Source of the DNA: Treponema sp.
GTDB lineage: Bacteria; Spirochaetota; Spirochaetia; Treponematales; Breznakiellaceae
Direction: 5' to 3'
NCBI GenBank assembly: GCA_031284105.1
Contig: JAITAN010000150.1
Coordinates: forward strand, 1 to 8,116
DNA: 8,116 nt
This document shows, piece after piece, positions 1 through 7,084 of this stretch; the first letter of the stretch is position 1, and each line of letters starts with the position of its first letter. A program made the position numbers and the translations under genes. The notes beneath the pieces were generated by a model. It did not search any database, was not told the origin of the DNA, and saw nothing but the letters and a program-made list of their open reading frames with translations.

Positions 1-111
1 CGCGTACTCTTTTTGTTGATTAAAAGGCGGGTCCATAAACGTCAGATCAATTCTTTCCGTTATCTTAGGTACAAGTTCAACGCTGTTACCGCATAATAAT
101 TGATAACTCAT
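1..111 (-). CDS. Site-specific DNA methyltransferase, N-terminal 37 residues (partial, runs off left edge)
   Basis: Reading minus from the ATG at 109-111 gives 37 open codons up to the window edge. The peptide has LLCGNSVELVP near residues 5-15 and DLTFMDPPFNQQKEY at residues 22-36. DPPF at 27-30 is motif IV of the N6-adenine/N4-cytosine methyltransferases, the loop that holds the target base. Having motif IV so close to the N-terminus, straight after an 'LLCGNS' strand, fits the PF01555 (beta-type) order, in which the AdoMet-binding motif comes later. The specific ending DPPFNQ-KEY is familiar from this family. The product would methylate DNA in the cytoplasm, either as part of a restriction-modification system or as an orphan enzyme; the window does not show which. 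The ATG six bases upstream (117-119) is out of frame and closes at once, so 111 is the only sensible start. There is no clear Shine-Dalgarno sequence. Confidence 0.8.
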   Translation of the reverse strand, partial: MSYQLLCGNSVELVPKITERIDLTFMDPPFNQQKEYA

Positions 112-117
112 AGTCTC

Positions 118-146
118 ATTATACTATATTGCTATTACTAATGCAA
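118..146 (-). promoter_or_regulatory. Predicted promoter of the methyltransferase gene
   Basis: On the minus strand a perfect -10 box TATAAT lies at 118-123. A partial -35 (TTGCAT, 141-146) lies 17 bases upstream. The expected transcription start falls near 111-112, at the A of the methyltransferase ATG. The mRNA could therefore be leaderless or nearly so, which would also explain the missing ribosome binding site. Confidence 0.5.
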
Positions 147-151
147 ATCGT

Positions 152-187
152 GCAAAGCAAGCGGCGCATAAGGTTTACCGCTTTGCC
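152..187 (-). terminator. Possible weak terminator after the amidohydrolase gene
   Basis: Just after the stop codon of the amidohydrolase (minus), GGCAAAGCGG (178-187) can pair with CCGCTT-GC-TTTGC (152-164), with a small bulge and a loop of about 13 bases. No run of T follows, so it is a weak candidate. It lies between the end of one minus gene and the promoter of the next. Confidence 0.25.
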
Positions 188-191
188 GGGG

Positions 192-1856
192 CTAACGTTC
201 AAACACTCGCTCTCCGCCGATCATCGTCCACAAAACGCGGGCGGACGGGATTTCGTGCGGCGGTATGGAAAAAATATCCGTGTCAAGGAGTACCATATCC
301 GCTGCGTAGCCGAGTCGTATGCGCCCCAGACGGTTTTCGTCAAAGTGGGCGTGGGCGCCGCCGCGCGTGTAGTTATCCACGGCCGTGTACACATCGACAC
401 ATTCTTCGGGATAAAAGCCGTTCTTCGGATAGTTTTTTGTCAGGTCTTTGCGGGTAACCGCGCAGGCAATACCGTAGAGGGGATTTATCGGCTCAACCGG
501 CGCATCCGTGCCGTAGGACGCGCGGATACCGAGCCGTTCCATGCTTCCCCACGCGTACGAGGTGGACGCAAGTACCGCTCCCACTCTGTTTTCCACAATG
601 TAAAGATCATTCGCAAGAAAAATAGGCTGCACAACCGCCAACAGGTTGCTTTTTGCCATGCGGGACAGCAGCGTCTTGTCAGTAATTTGACAATGCACGA
701 TCCCATGCCGAAGCGTATTGCATGGATCTCCAAGCGCCTCAAAATCCGTGATTACCTCTTCAACAGCCGCATCGCCTATGGCATGAACAATGACCTGCAT
801 ACCGCTTTTGTGGGCTTTTTTGATGAGTTCACGCAGAAGCGCCCAATCCATTTCCGGTACGCCGCATCCGTTATTTGTATACGGATCGTCGCGGTAAGGA
901 CGCCGCATACACGCGGTCCGCGCGCCGAGCGAGCCGTCCGCAAACAATTTTAAGGCGCCTATCTTGAGGTAGGATTGCTCAAGAACTTTGCCGGTAACAT
1001 AGCCGTTTTGTATATAATCATCAAGGTAGTTCGGATCGTCAGCCACGCCGTTTTGAAGCGTTATACGCACATTGGGCGTTTGCGCGCGGTATATTGCACG
1101 GTATGCGGCTACAATGCGCTGAAAAGTATGCGCTTGAATAATATCGCAACTTCCAACAGCCGTTACGCCATTTTCAACAGCGGACCTCATGGCGTATGCA
1201 AGATTATCGCGCAGCATCTCGTCCGTTTCGGCGGGGAGCATATCCCGCGCCTGCGCGAGGCACGCCCCTCTCAATATGCCGTTCGGCCTCCCGCGTTCAT
1301 CACGTTCCGCGCCTTCAAAAAACGAACCGCCTGTAACCGGCGGCTTACAGCCGAGCGGCTGCAAGCCGTCAATGCCGAGCAACTCCAGCATCTTACTGTT
1401 ACAAAACCCGATGTGCCCGCATACGCGGGTTACGAAAACCGGTTGTTCCGTACTAACCGCATCCAGATCGTCTCGGGTTGGAAAGCGTTTTTCCGTGATA
1501 AAGGTTTCCTGATTCAAGCCGTCTCCCCGTATAATTCCGGGACGCGGTTTTTTACGCGCAATCTCCGCCCGCGCATAGGCGATACATTCTTCCAAAGAAG
1601 AAAGTCCTGAAAGGTTGATGACATGCGCCATGTGCCCTATACCGATAAGGTGAAGGTGGCTGTCGTAAAAACCGGGCAGCAAAAGGCGGCCGTGGGCGTT
1701 TATACATTCGGTATCTGGAGAAGAGGCTGTCGCTATATCACTATCCGTTCCCACGGCAGTGATGTATCCATTGTGAATCAGCACGGCTTGGGCGAATTCC
1801 CGGCGGCGCAGATAGACTTTTGCGTTATAGATTATTTTTTTTGTGTTTTTCTCCAT
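192..1856 (-). CDS. Amidohydrolase of the YtcJ-like family
   Basis: Metal-dependent hydrolase of the amidohydrolase superfamily, YtcJ/NfdA-like branch (PF07969 type). It is cytoplasmic, with no signal peptide, and its natural substrate cannot be read from sequence. Residues below are counted from an upstream in-frame GTG (1863-1865); subtract 3 for the ATG start. The N-terminal beta part (IIYNAKVYL...GYITAVG, 11-39) leads into PGFYDSHLHL with the metal pair H70/H72. Then come KLFADGSLGART (306-317), HAIGDAAVEEV (361-371), H391 of VHCQITD, and the late metal/catalytic Asp D454 in YGTDAPVEPINPL. These motifs are in the family's order and all key residues are present. The length of 554 residues is normal. 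The ATG at 1854-1856 is preferred because the predicted transcription start is near 1868 and GGGAG sits just before it, though only 2 bases away. The GTG has no ribosome binding site. Residues about 167-180 contain an unusual insert encoded by a palindrome. The gene appears to stand alone. Confidence 0.9.
   Translation of the reverse strand: MEKNTKKIIYNAKVYLRRREFAQAVLIHNGYITAVGTDSDIATASSPDTECINAHGRLLLPGFYDSHLHLIGIGHMAHVINLSGLSSLEECIAYARAEIARKKPRPGIIRGDGLNQETFITEKRFPTRDDLDAVSTEQPVFVTRVCGHIGFCNSKMLELLGIDGLQPLGCKPPVTGGSFFEGAERDERGRPNGILRGACLAQARDMLPAETDEMLRDNLAYAMRSAVENGVTAVGSCDIIQAHTFQRIVAAYRAIYRAQTPNVRITLQNGVADDPNYLDDYIQNGYVTGKVLEQSYLKIGALKLFADGSLGARTACMRRPYRDDPYTNNGCGVPEMDWALLRELIKKAHKSGMQVIVHAIGDAAVEEVITDFEALGDPCNTLRHGIVHCQITDKTLLSRMAKSNLLAVVQPIFLANDLYIVENRVGAVLASTSYAWGSMERLGIRASYGTDAPVEPINPLYGIACAVTRKDLTKNYPKNGFYPEECVDVYTAVDNYTRGGAHAHFDENRLGRIRLGYAADMVLLDTDIFSIPPHEIPSARVLWTMIGGERVFER
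1327..1368. repeat. Double palindrome inserted in-frame in the amidohydrolase gene
   Basis: Two adjacent inverted repeats lie inside the coding region. The first has arms CCGCC (1327-1331) and GGCGG (1339-1343) with a 7-base loop. The second spans 1341-1368: CGGCTT (1341-1346) pairs with AAGCCG (1363-1368), one A/C mismatch follows, and then CAGCCG (1348-1353) pairs with CGGCTG (1356-1361) around a 2-base loop. That is 12 pairs with one mismatch. Translated on the minus strand, the segment gives a Gly/Pro/Cys-rich peptide, DGLQPLGCKPPVTGG. It sits between the ELLGI helix and the FFEGAERDERGRPNGIL strand, where relatives have a short loop. Confidence 0.7.
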
Positions 1857-1874
1857 ATCTCCCACATTTTTTAT

Positions 1875-1903
1875 ATGGTATCAGATTGGCGCATAATAAT
1901 CAA
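1875..1903 (-). promoter_or_regulatory. Predicted promoter of the amidohydrolase gene
   Basis: On the minus strand the -35 TTGATT lies at 1898-1903. A 17-base spacer leads to the -10 TACCAT at 1875-1880, which is preceded by TGA (extended -10 type). The expected start is near 1868, giving a leader of about 12 bases before the ATG at 1856. Confidence 0.5.
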
Positions 1904-2097
1904 CGTAATTATCCCCTGACGTATACCCCTTCGCAGGGTTCGACGGTTCGGGACAGGTTTTTGACCTAGCCCGGGCCGGATACGGCGTGATCGCGGGTAC
2001 GCGCCTATGGCAGCACCGATTAATTACAGAGAAACGGTCTTGGGGGGTATTTTATCGGACAAAAAAGAGAAACCTCCCATAACCTGCCGTCTTTACG

Positions 2098-2120
2098 CCG
2101 TTTAACGGGGCTTTTGCCCC
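2098..2120. repeat. Stacked short hairpins at the 3' side of the transposase relic
   Basis: GGGGC (2107-2111) and GCCCC (2116-2120) form a 5-pair stem around TTTT. An overlapping palindrome has CCGTT (2098-2102) pairing with AACGG (2104-2108). They lie 13 bases beyond the ancestral stop of the transposase. On the minus strand no T-run follows, so this is more likely part of the IS end region than an efficient terminator. Confidence 0.4.
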
Positions 2121-2132
2121 TCACTATCCCTA

Positions 2133-2613
2133 TCAGGCTCCCGCAGCCCGTTGTACCGGCATCATCGTCCACGCCCATTTCAGCAATCGTACTCGCAGAC
2201 GCCGTATACAACCGTCCGCTGTTCTTCACTATTCCCCGATACGCTACTTTCCCATAGCCGAATACCCTCTTCACTATATAAAAGGTAGGTTCCACTTTGC
2301 CCCTCACGTTTGGCTTCAGGTACTCTATTTCCCTTTCCCGGTTAGGCTGCCCTATGTATTTAAGATGTTTCACCGGTTCCTTATGCAATGCCGCCTCCCG
2401 TTTCCTATCCGCACTCTTCCGTTTGTTTATCCGCCGCTCCGCCTTCGACAAATGTTCGTCCTTTTATCTCTTCCCACCGATTCAAAGAGTTTTTTGTAAT
2501 CCGTGCCGTTCAAGCACAAGGCGGAAGCCAAGCAGGGATGCCGCATCGGGAGAGCCTTCCCAGAGCTCAACGCGCGTTGAGCCATTCGCTATAGCCGGCA
2601 AGTCATTCGCCAT
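2133..2613 (-). pseudogene. IS5-type transposase relic, catalytic core deleted and frameshifted
   Basis: Two parts of an IS5-family (IS4/IS5, DDE) transposase are recognisable on the minus strand. The N-terminal part (about 2470-2552) reads PDAASLLGFRLVLERHGLQK, the PDE-T-L-FRHLLE-HGL block. The C-terminal part (from about 2460 down) reads RGKVEPTFYIVKRVFGYGKV followed by AYRGIVKNSGRLYTASAS, the KVEHPF-K--FGY-K-RYRG-KN block that includes the last catalytic Glu region. The 150 or so residues between them, which hold both catalytic Asp residues, are missing. One extra A in the run at 2490-2495 shifts the frame, and skipping it restores GLQKLFESV. A second shift at about 2181-2190 breaks the C-terminus; skipping it gives LLKWAWTMMPVQRAAGA and a stop at 2133-2135. 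A 143-codon open frame (2020-2451) spans the C-terminal part but is not a working gene. The true N-terminus is also missing. It is inactive. No clear terminal inverted repeats were found. Confidence 0.85.
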
Positions 2614-2837
2614 GGCTTTCTTTTACATCAATTATGCCTTTGTTTGAGGTCAATCATACGTTGTGGATAACCTCCAACGTTTTTAAGGATTCGTTAGACA
2701 GACATATTGCCATACCAAAGTTAATTACCGGTCTGAATTCTATCGGGATTTAGGTATCCTGCGGTTAGAGCCGAGCCAATAGAAGTATTTTTACGTTTGA
2801 ATTTAGAAGTTCCCACAATTAAACCGTTAATTATAAC
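2614..2837. other. Intergenic stretch without a recognisable gene
   Basis: This AT-richer stretch lies between the transposase relic and the VWA gene. No open frame resembles a known protein. A TATAAC hexamer (2832-2837) directly abuts the VWA start codon, and a single DnaA-box-like nonamer lies at 2662-2670 (minus). An imperfect inverted repeat with arms ACGTTG (2658-2663) and CAACGT (2675-2680) is present. The outer end of the IS relic probably lies here but could not be placed. Confidence 0.4.
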
Positions 2838-3947
2838 ATGATTGTTAAATTATTTTTTCTAATCCTATTTGTTTTTTCGTTTGCTCAAATCGACGCTCTT
2901 GATTTGACCATAGAACAAGAGGATCTCCGCATTGAACAGCGTGTTGACGGAGGCTTTCATCTTTTCATACGGAAAAAGCCTGATATTGCCTCGGTATTGA
3001 TAGCCGAAACCACTAAGGATTTCACGTTTCAGGAGCCGAATTATGTGTACCGTGCGCCGGACTGGAATCCGGTCAATGGCGATGAGGTGAGAATCATCAA
3101 CGGCGCGCCTATTCCCAAATCAAGCCGAATATGGTCCCTTATTGATTCCACGCCGGAGCAGGATGCGCAGTTCGGCGAGGCTTTTCATATTTATATTCCT
3201 TATATACTCAACTACGGCTATGAAACCGGACGGCACGGCGAGATCTACGTCCATGACGGTACGTATTTCAACCTTCGCTCCTTTACGCTGCCCTATGGCG
3301 ACTATGCCGGCGCTTTTCAGGACAACCCATTTATTCTTGATGTAGCGCAAAAACCTCTGCCGGGCAAGCCTGAAGGAAACTATATGGGCGAAACTCTAGA
3401 GACTTTCTCGAATATCAGCCGTAAAAATAGCGGCGAAATGATACTGTCCTCCGGCGCCGAAGATATTATGCCGAAAATCAGGGAACTGCTTGAAAAAGAA
3501 AAAGGCAAATCCCTTGATGTGGTGATTTGTCTTGATACCACCGGCAGTATGAAAGACGATATTGCTGCGATTAAGAGGATGCTGGTTCCCTTATTGTCCG
3601 GTATGCAGGGCGAATTTCTTTCTTTTAGGATCGGACTGGTACTTTATAAAGACTATATGGAAACATATATTACCAGAGTAATCCCTTTTACCGGCAATAA
3701 CACGGTGATTCAAAACGAGCTCGACAGGATAGCTACCGGCGGCGGGAAAGATATTCCGGAAGCGGTTTATGAGGCGCTCTACGACGGCGCTACCAAATTC
3801 GCATGGGAAGCCCAATCCCGCATTATTATCCTTATAGGAGATGCGCCGCCTCATCCGCGTCCTGTCGGCAGAATCACCCGGGAAATGACGGAACAAGCGC
3901 TTACTGATAGAAATATCAAGGTACATACTATAACGCTGCCCCAGTGA
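2838..3947 (+). CDS. Secreted von Willebrand factor A (VWA) domain protein, probably 3'-truncated
   Basis: The product has 369 residues. Residues 1-20 form a signal peptide: K4, a hydrophobic run LFFLILFVFSF, then A16 or A20 as a likely cleavage site, so export to the periplasm or surface is expected. Residues about 21-215 are a beta-rich region I cannot assign. A VWA domain starts near residue 226: LDVVICLDTTGSM carries the MIDAS motif D233-T-T-G-S237, TGGGKDIPEAVYEAL (300-314) gives the second metal-site region, and IILIGDAPPHP ends near 340 with D335. VWA domains bind a metal ion and protein ligands; the ligand here is unknown. An in-frame stop lies five codons upstream, so the ATG at 2838 is the first possible start, although no Shine-Dalgarno is visible. 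The protein stops right after the strand VHTITLPQ, where relatives continue with a last helix. Reading one base out of frame after the CCCC at 3939-3942 continues as PSEDDEAMFS, so a frameshift is likely. Confidence 0.8.
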   Translation: MIVKLFFLILFVFSFAQIDALDLTIEQEDLRIEQRVDGGFHLFIRKKPDIASVLIAETTKDFTFQEPNYVYRAPDWNPVNGDEVRIINGAPIPKSSRIWSLIDSTPEQDAQFGEAFHIYIPYILNYGYETGRHGEIYVHDGTYFNLRSFTLPYGDYAGAFQDNPFILDVAQKPLPGKPEGNYMGETLETFSNISRKNSGEMILSSGAEDIMPKIRELLEKEKGKSLDVVICLDTTGSMKDDIAAIKRMLVPLLSGMQGEFLSFRIGLVLYKDYMETYITRVIPFTGNNTVIQNELDRIATGGGKDIPEAVYEALYDGATKFAWEAQSRIIILIGDAPPHPRPVGRITREMTEQALTDRNIKVHTITLPQ

Positions 3948-3972
3948 AGACGATGAAGCCATGTTTTCATAT

Positions 3973-5607
3973 TCACTTCACCACATCATAGGGATCGTCT
4001 CCCAGTCTGCGGTGCTGAACCGCTTCCAGTATATGTACCGTTTTTATCGTGCCGGACCCTTCGATGTCTGCAATGGTGCGGGCAACACGGAGAACGCCGT
4101 GAATCGCCCTGCCTGAAAAGCCGAGTTTTACTTCCGCTGCATTGAGCGCCCGTTCAGCCTCTCCGGATACGGCGCAGTACCGCTCTATAAATAACGGCGT
4201 CATGGCCGCATTGCGTCTGATTGCGGCGCGCGTTGTGCTTCCGCCTGCGCCGCCGCAGACACCGGATGCGGTATCCTGAAAACGGGAACGCTGTATTTCA
4301 ACCGCGCGCAGTACCCGTTTCGCGACAGCCGCGCCCGGTTCTTCCGCGCTTGATCCGGTGAGAGGCGCGTCGCTCTGCGTAACCATAACCCGCAGTTCCA
4401 CGCGGTCGAGCAGCGCCCCGCCGAATTTCCGCCAGTACCGGTGGATTTCTTCGGGAGAACAGAAGCACATAGCGCCGGAATCTCTGCCGAGGCTATGGCT
4501 GCCGTCAATCATGCCGAGTTTCCCGCAGGGACAGGGGTTTGCCGCGAGTATAAGTTGAAAATCGGCGGGGAGACGGACGGATCTTTCTGCCCGGGAAATA
4601 CTGATAACCCTGTCCTCAAGCGGCTCACGCAGGGCTTGCAGGATATTGGCGCGGAATTCAGGCGCTTCATCCAGAAAGAGAACGCCGAAATGAGCGAGGC
4701 TGATTTCCCCGGGATGTACGGTTTTTCCACCGCCTAAAATACCCTCAACGCTTGCCGAGTGATGCGGTGAACGGAAGGGCGGCGTTGTGATAAGCCCAAT
4801 TTGCTCCGCACCGAGGTTCATAAGACCCGCAAGACTGTGAAGCCGCGTTACCTCTACGGCTTCATCGGGCAGAAGCCGCGGCATAATGGAAGGAAGCCGG
4901 CGCGCCAGCATGGTTTTACCCGCGCCGGGCGGTCCGAATACGAGGAGGTTATGACCGCCGGCCGCTGCGATTTCAAGGGCCCGCTTGTACCGCCCCTGCC
5001 CCCGCACCTCGGCAAAGTCGCCCGAAGCCGTCTGTGCGGAAGGGTCTGCCGAGGCAGGCACTTCCGGTTGCTGAACATGCAGGCTGCCGGGAAAAACGCC
5101 GTTCCGCGTGTATTGTACAACCGCTTCGGCCGCGTCCTTCAGGGTTGCAACCGCGGCGATCTTGTCTTTTGCCAAAATACGCGCTTCAGCCCCATTTTCC
5201 GCCGGTACGATAAACCCTTTTATACCGGAGGCAAGACCTCCGGCGATTGCCGCAAGCACGCCCCGTACCGGACGCAGGCTGCCTGACAGTTCAAGTTCAC
5301 CGAGCGCCATAAGATCGTCCGGCGGGGGAATCATACCCGCTGCGGCCATGACCGCAAGGGCAATGGGCAAATCAAGGGATGCCCCGTCTTTGCGGACGCC
5401 TGCCGGCGCAAGGTTGATCAGGACGCGGTCTTTTGGAAAATCAAAGCCGGAATTACGGAAAGCCACCCGCGCCCTTTCCCTCGCCTCCCTGACCGCGGTT
5501 TGGGCAAGCCCGGTAATGTCCGCGCCCGGTATGCCCCGGCGTATATCGGCTTCCACCCGAATAATGATCCCATCGGCACCATAAGGCGCATAGGATGTTA
5601 TAAACAT
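3973..5607 (-). CDS. comM: YifB/ComM-type Mg-chelatase-like AAA+ ATPase
   Basis: Full-length 544-residue member of the YifB/ComM family, an AAA+ ring helicase that in naturally transformable bacteria drives branch migration during integration of incoming DNA. It is cytoplasmic. The N-terminal third (FITSYAPYGADG...) is the Lon-protease-like S5 fold domain, with the family hallmark RVLINLAPAGVRKDGASLDL near residues 61-80. The ATPase part has QGRYKRALEIAAAGGHN (204-220), Walker A GPPGAGKT (225-232), FRSPHHSAS (278-286), Walker B LFLDE (310-314), and ANPCPCG (356-362) followed by a CFC pair, the usual four-cysteine cluster. LLDRVELRV and a C-terminal Mg-chelatase helical domain (FSGRAIHGVLRVARTIADIEG) follow. 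The ATG at 5605-5607 is chosen because AGGAGG (5613-5618) lies 5 bases upstream; the frame extends to 5655 but without support. Many genomes carry this gene without known competence. It converges on the VWA gene with 25 bases between the stops. Confidence 0.93.
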   Translation of the reverse strand: MFITSYAPYGADGIIIRVEADIRRGIPGADITGLAQTAVREARERARVAFRNSGFDFPKDRVLINLAPAGVRKDGASLDLPIALAVMAAAGMIPPPDDLMALGELELSGSLRPVRGVLAAIAGGLASGIKGFIVPAENGAEARILAKDKIAAVATLKDAAEAVVQYTRNGVFPGSLHVQQPEVPASADPSAQTASGDFAEVRGQGRYKRALEIAAAGGHNLLVFGPPGAGKTMLARRLPSIMPRLLPDEAVEVTRLHSLAGLMNLGAEQIGLITTPPFRSPHHSASVEGILGGGKTVHPGEISLAHFGVLFLDEAPEFRANILQALREPLEDRVISISRAERSVRLPADFQLILAANPCPCGKLGMIDGSHSLGRDSGAMCFCSPEEIHRYWRKFGGALLDRVELRVMVTQSDAPLTGSSAEEPGAAVAKRVLRAVEIQRSRFQDTASGVCGGAGGSTTRAAIRRNAAMTPLFIERYCAVSGEAERALNAAEVKLGFSGRAIHGVLRVARTIADIEGSGTIKTVHILEAVQHRRLGDDPYDVVK

Positions 5608-5612
5608 GGATA

Positions 5613-5618
5613 CCTCCT
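5613..5618 (-). promoter_or_regulatory. Ribosome binding site of the comM-like gene
   Basis: A consensus AGGAGG on the minus strand lies 5 bases before the ATG at 5607. It decides the start, against the longer open frame that begins at 5655. Confidence 0.85.
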
Positions 5619-5633
5619 CATATAATAAGACGT

Positions 5634-5662
5634 CGTATACGGCGCGCTTTGCCATCTTGCAA
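5634..5662 (-). promoter_or_regulatory. Possible promoter of the comM-like gene
   Basis: On the minus strand TTGCAA (5657-5662) and TATACG (5634-5639) are separated by 17 bases, each matching four of six consensus positions. Transcription would start near 5627 and give a leader of about 20 bases containing the strong ribosome binding site. Confidence 0.3.
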
Positions 5663-5737
5663 ATTTTTCAAAAAGAAGACACACTTACCCCCATGTTCTG
5701 ACATGACTAGTGTCGGACAGACGTATCGTTTATAATT

Positions 5738-7084
5738 ATGACAAAGAATCTTACCGTGGGTAATCCCGCGTTGCTGATCGTTGGGTTTACCGTTCCCCTG
5801 CTTATAGGGAATCTCTTTCAACAATTTTACAATATGGCGGATACTCTTATCGTAGGGCGTACCATCGGTATACACGCGCTTGCGGCCGTAGGTAGTACCG
5901 GAAGCATAAATTTTCTCATTTTGGGTTTTATGATGGGGTTTACCCAAGGGCTGTCCGTCGTTACGGCCCAGCGTTTCGGCGCCGGGGATATGAGCGGCGT
6001 ACGGAAGAGTTTTGCGGCTAGTATCATACTCGGCTGCGTCGTAACCGCCGCCCTTATGACGATAAGCATTGTTTCCGCTATGCCGCTTTTGCGCCTGCTT
6101 AACACGCCGCCCGATATTATAGACGCCGCCTACTCGTACATCGTTGTTATTTATTGGGGGATTCCCGCAACGCTCTTTTTTAATCTTATGGGTAATATGA
6201 TGAGGGCGGTAGGGGACAGCGTTACGCCGCTCATCTTTCTTGTGATCGCGAGCGTTATTAATATCATACTGGATTTTCTCTTTATTTTGAAGCTCCATAC
6301 CGGCGTTGAAGGCGCGGCATACGCCACGATTATCGCGCAGATCATTTCAGGGCTTCTGTGTCTTCCGGTCATTTTTAAGAAACTCCCCTTGTTACGAGTC
6401 AGGAAGGAGGGTTGGAAGGATTCCATTACCCACCTGTGGGAGCATACCGGAGTAGCACTTCCTATGGGGTTTCAGATGAGCATTATTGCAATAGGCGCGG
6501 TAACCGTTACCTTTGCGTTGAACAATCTGAAAAACACCATAGCCGTCGCGGCCTACACCGCATCTCAGAAGATAGATATGATAGCGACCATGCCGCTTAA
6601 CTCCTTCGGCGCGGCCATGACGATCTACACGGCGCAAAATTACGGCGCGCGTAAGATCGACCGTATCAAAAAAGGCATTCTGTCCTGTTTCGCCATTTCA
6701 GGAACGTTCAGCGTGGTTATGGGCGCGGTCTGCTTTTTTGCGGGGCATCGCCTTTCCGCCATTTTTCTGGGACCGGACCAGGCAGAGGCAATAGCGCTTT
6801 CCCATACCTACCTCAAAGTAAACGGCGTCTTTTATTTTTCTCTTGCATGGCTCTTTATCGCCCGTCAATCCCTGCAAGGGCTGGGCAATAGCACGATTCC
6901 TACGCTTGCGGGTATCATGGAACTGCTCATGCGTACCTTTGCGGCTATTATCCTGTCGTTCTTTTTCGGGTTCACCGGCATCTGCTTCGCCAATGCGCTT
7001 GCGTGGATAGGCGCGTGTCTTCCGCTCACCATTGCGACCGTTCTGACCATACGGCGGCTGAACAGGAAGCGGTCGTGGGCATAG
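5738..7084 (+). CDS. MATE-family efflux transporter
   Basis: Integral membrane protein of 448 residues with about twelve hydrophobic segments, the standard size and topology of the MATE (MatE, PF01554) family, bacterial NorM/DinF-like branch. Such proteins exchange Na+ or H+ for cationic drugs, dyes or metabolites across the inner membrane; the substrate here is unknown. The N-terminus NLTVGNPALLIVGFTVPLLI followed by FQQFYNMADTLIVGR is the typical first helix and loop, so the ATG at 5738 is right. The two-fold internal repeat is visible: the second half restarts near HTGVALPMGFQMSIIAIGAV (about residue 239), and GNMMRAVGDS in the first half mirrors RQSLQGLGNS in the second. No Shine-Dalgarno sequence is present; TATAAT (5731-5736) lies one base before the ATG. 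The gene is divergent from the comM-like gene and convergent with the LUD gene. Confidence 0.93.
   Translation: MTKNLTVGNPALLIVGFTVPLLIGNLFQQFYNMADTLIVGRTIGIHALAAVGSTGSINFLILGFMMGFTQGLSVVTAQRFGAGDMSGVRKSFAASIILGCVVTAALMTISIVSAMPLLRLLNTPPDIIDAAYSYIVVIYWGIPATLFFNLMGNMMRAVGDSVTPLIFLVIASVINIILDFLFILKLHTGVEGAAYATIIAQIISGLLCLPVIFKKLPLLRVRKEGWKDSITHLWEHTGVALPMGFQMSIIAIGAVTVTFALNNLKNTIAVAAYTASQKIDMIATMPLNSFGAAMTIYTAQNYGARKIDRIKKGILSCFAISGTFSVVMGAVCFFAGHRLSAIFLGPDQAEAIALSHTYLKVNGVFYFSLAWLFIARQSLQGLGNSTIPTLAGIMELLMRTFAAIILSFFFGFTGICFANALAWIGACLPLTIATVLTIRRLNRKRSWA

Noticed and set aside
129..953. Long plus-strand open frame opposite the amidohydrolase gene, and similar ones at 975-1610 and 4801-5286
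   Set aside because: They are antisense to genes with full sets of family motifs, and their translations are Arg-rich and resemble no known protein.
1935..1956. tRNA T-arm-like GGTTCGA near 1938
   Set aside because: No acceptor stem, D-arm or anticodon arm can be built around it.
1909..2080. Plus-strand open frame of about 57 codons reading PDVYPFAGFDGSGQVFDLAR
   Set aside because: It looks faintly protein-like, but it has no start codon, matches no family I can name, and runs into the IS relic. It may be a gene scrap, but I cannot support it.
2662..2670. Perfect DnaA box (TTATCCACA on the minus strand)
   Set aside because: It is a single box with no cluster, no AT-rich unwinding element and no dnaA/dnaN/gyrB nearby, so chance is the simplest explanation for an origin-like signal here.
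3944..3979. Inverted repeat GTGAAG / CTTCAC around the VWA and comM stop codons as a bidirectional terminator
   Set aside because: The arms are only 6 bases with a 24-base loop and no T-runs, too weak to call.
5608..5655. N-terminal extension of the comM-like protein by 16 residues
   Set aside because: The AGGAGG at 5613-5618 places the start at 5607, and the family begins at the FITSYAPYG segment.
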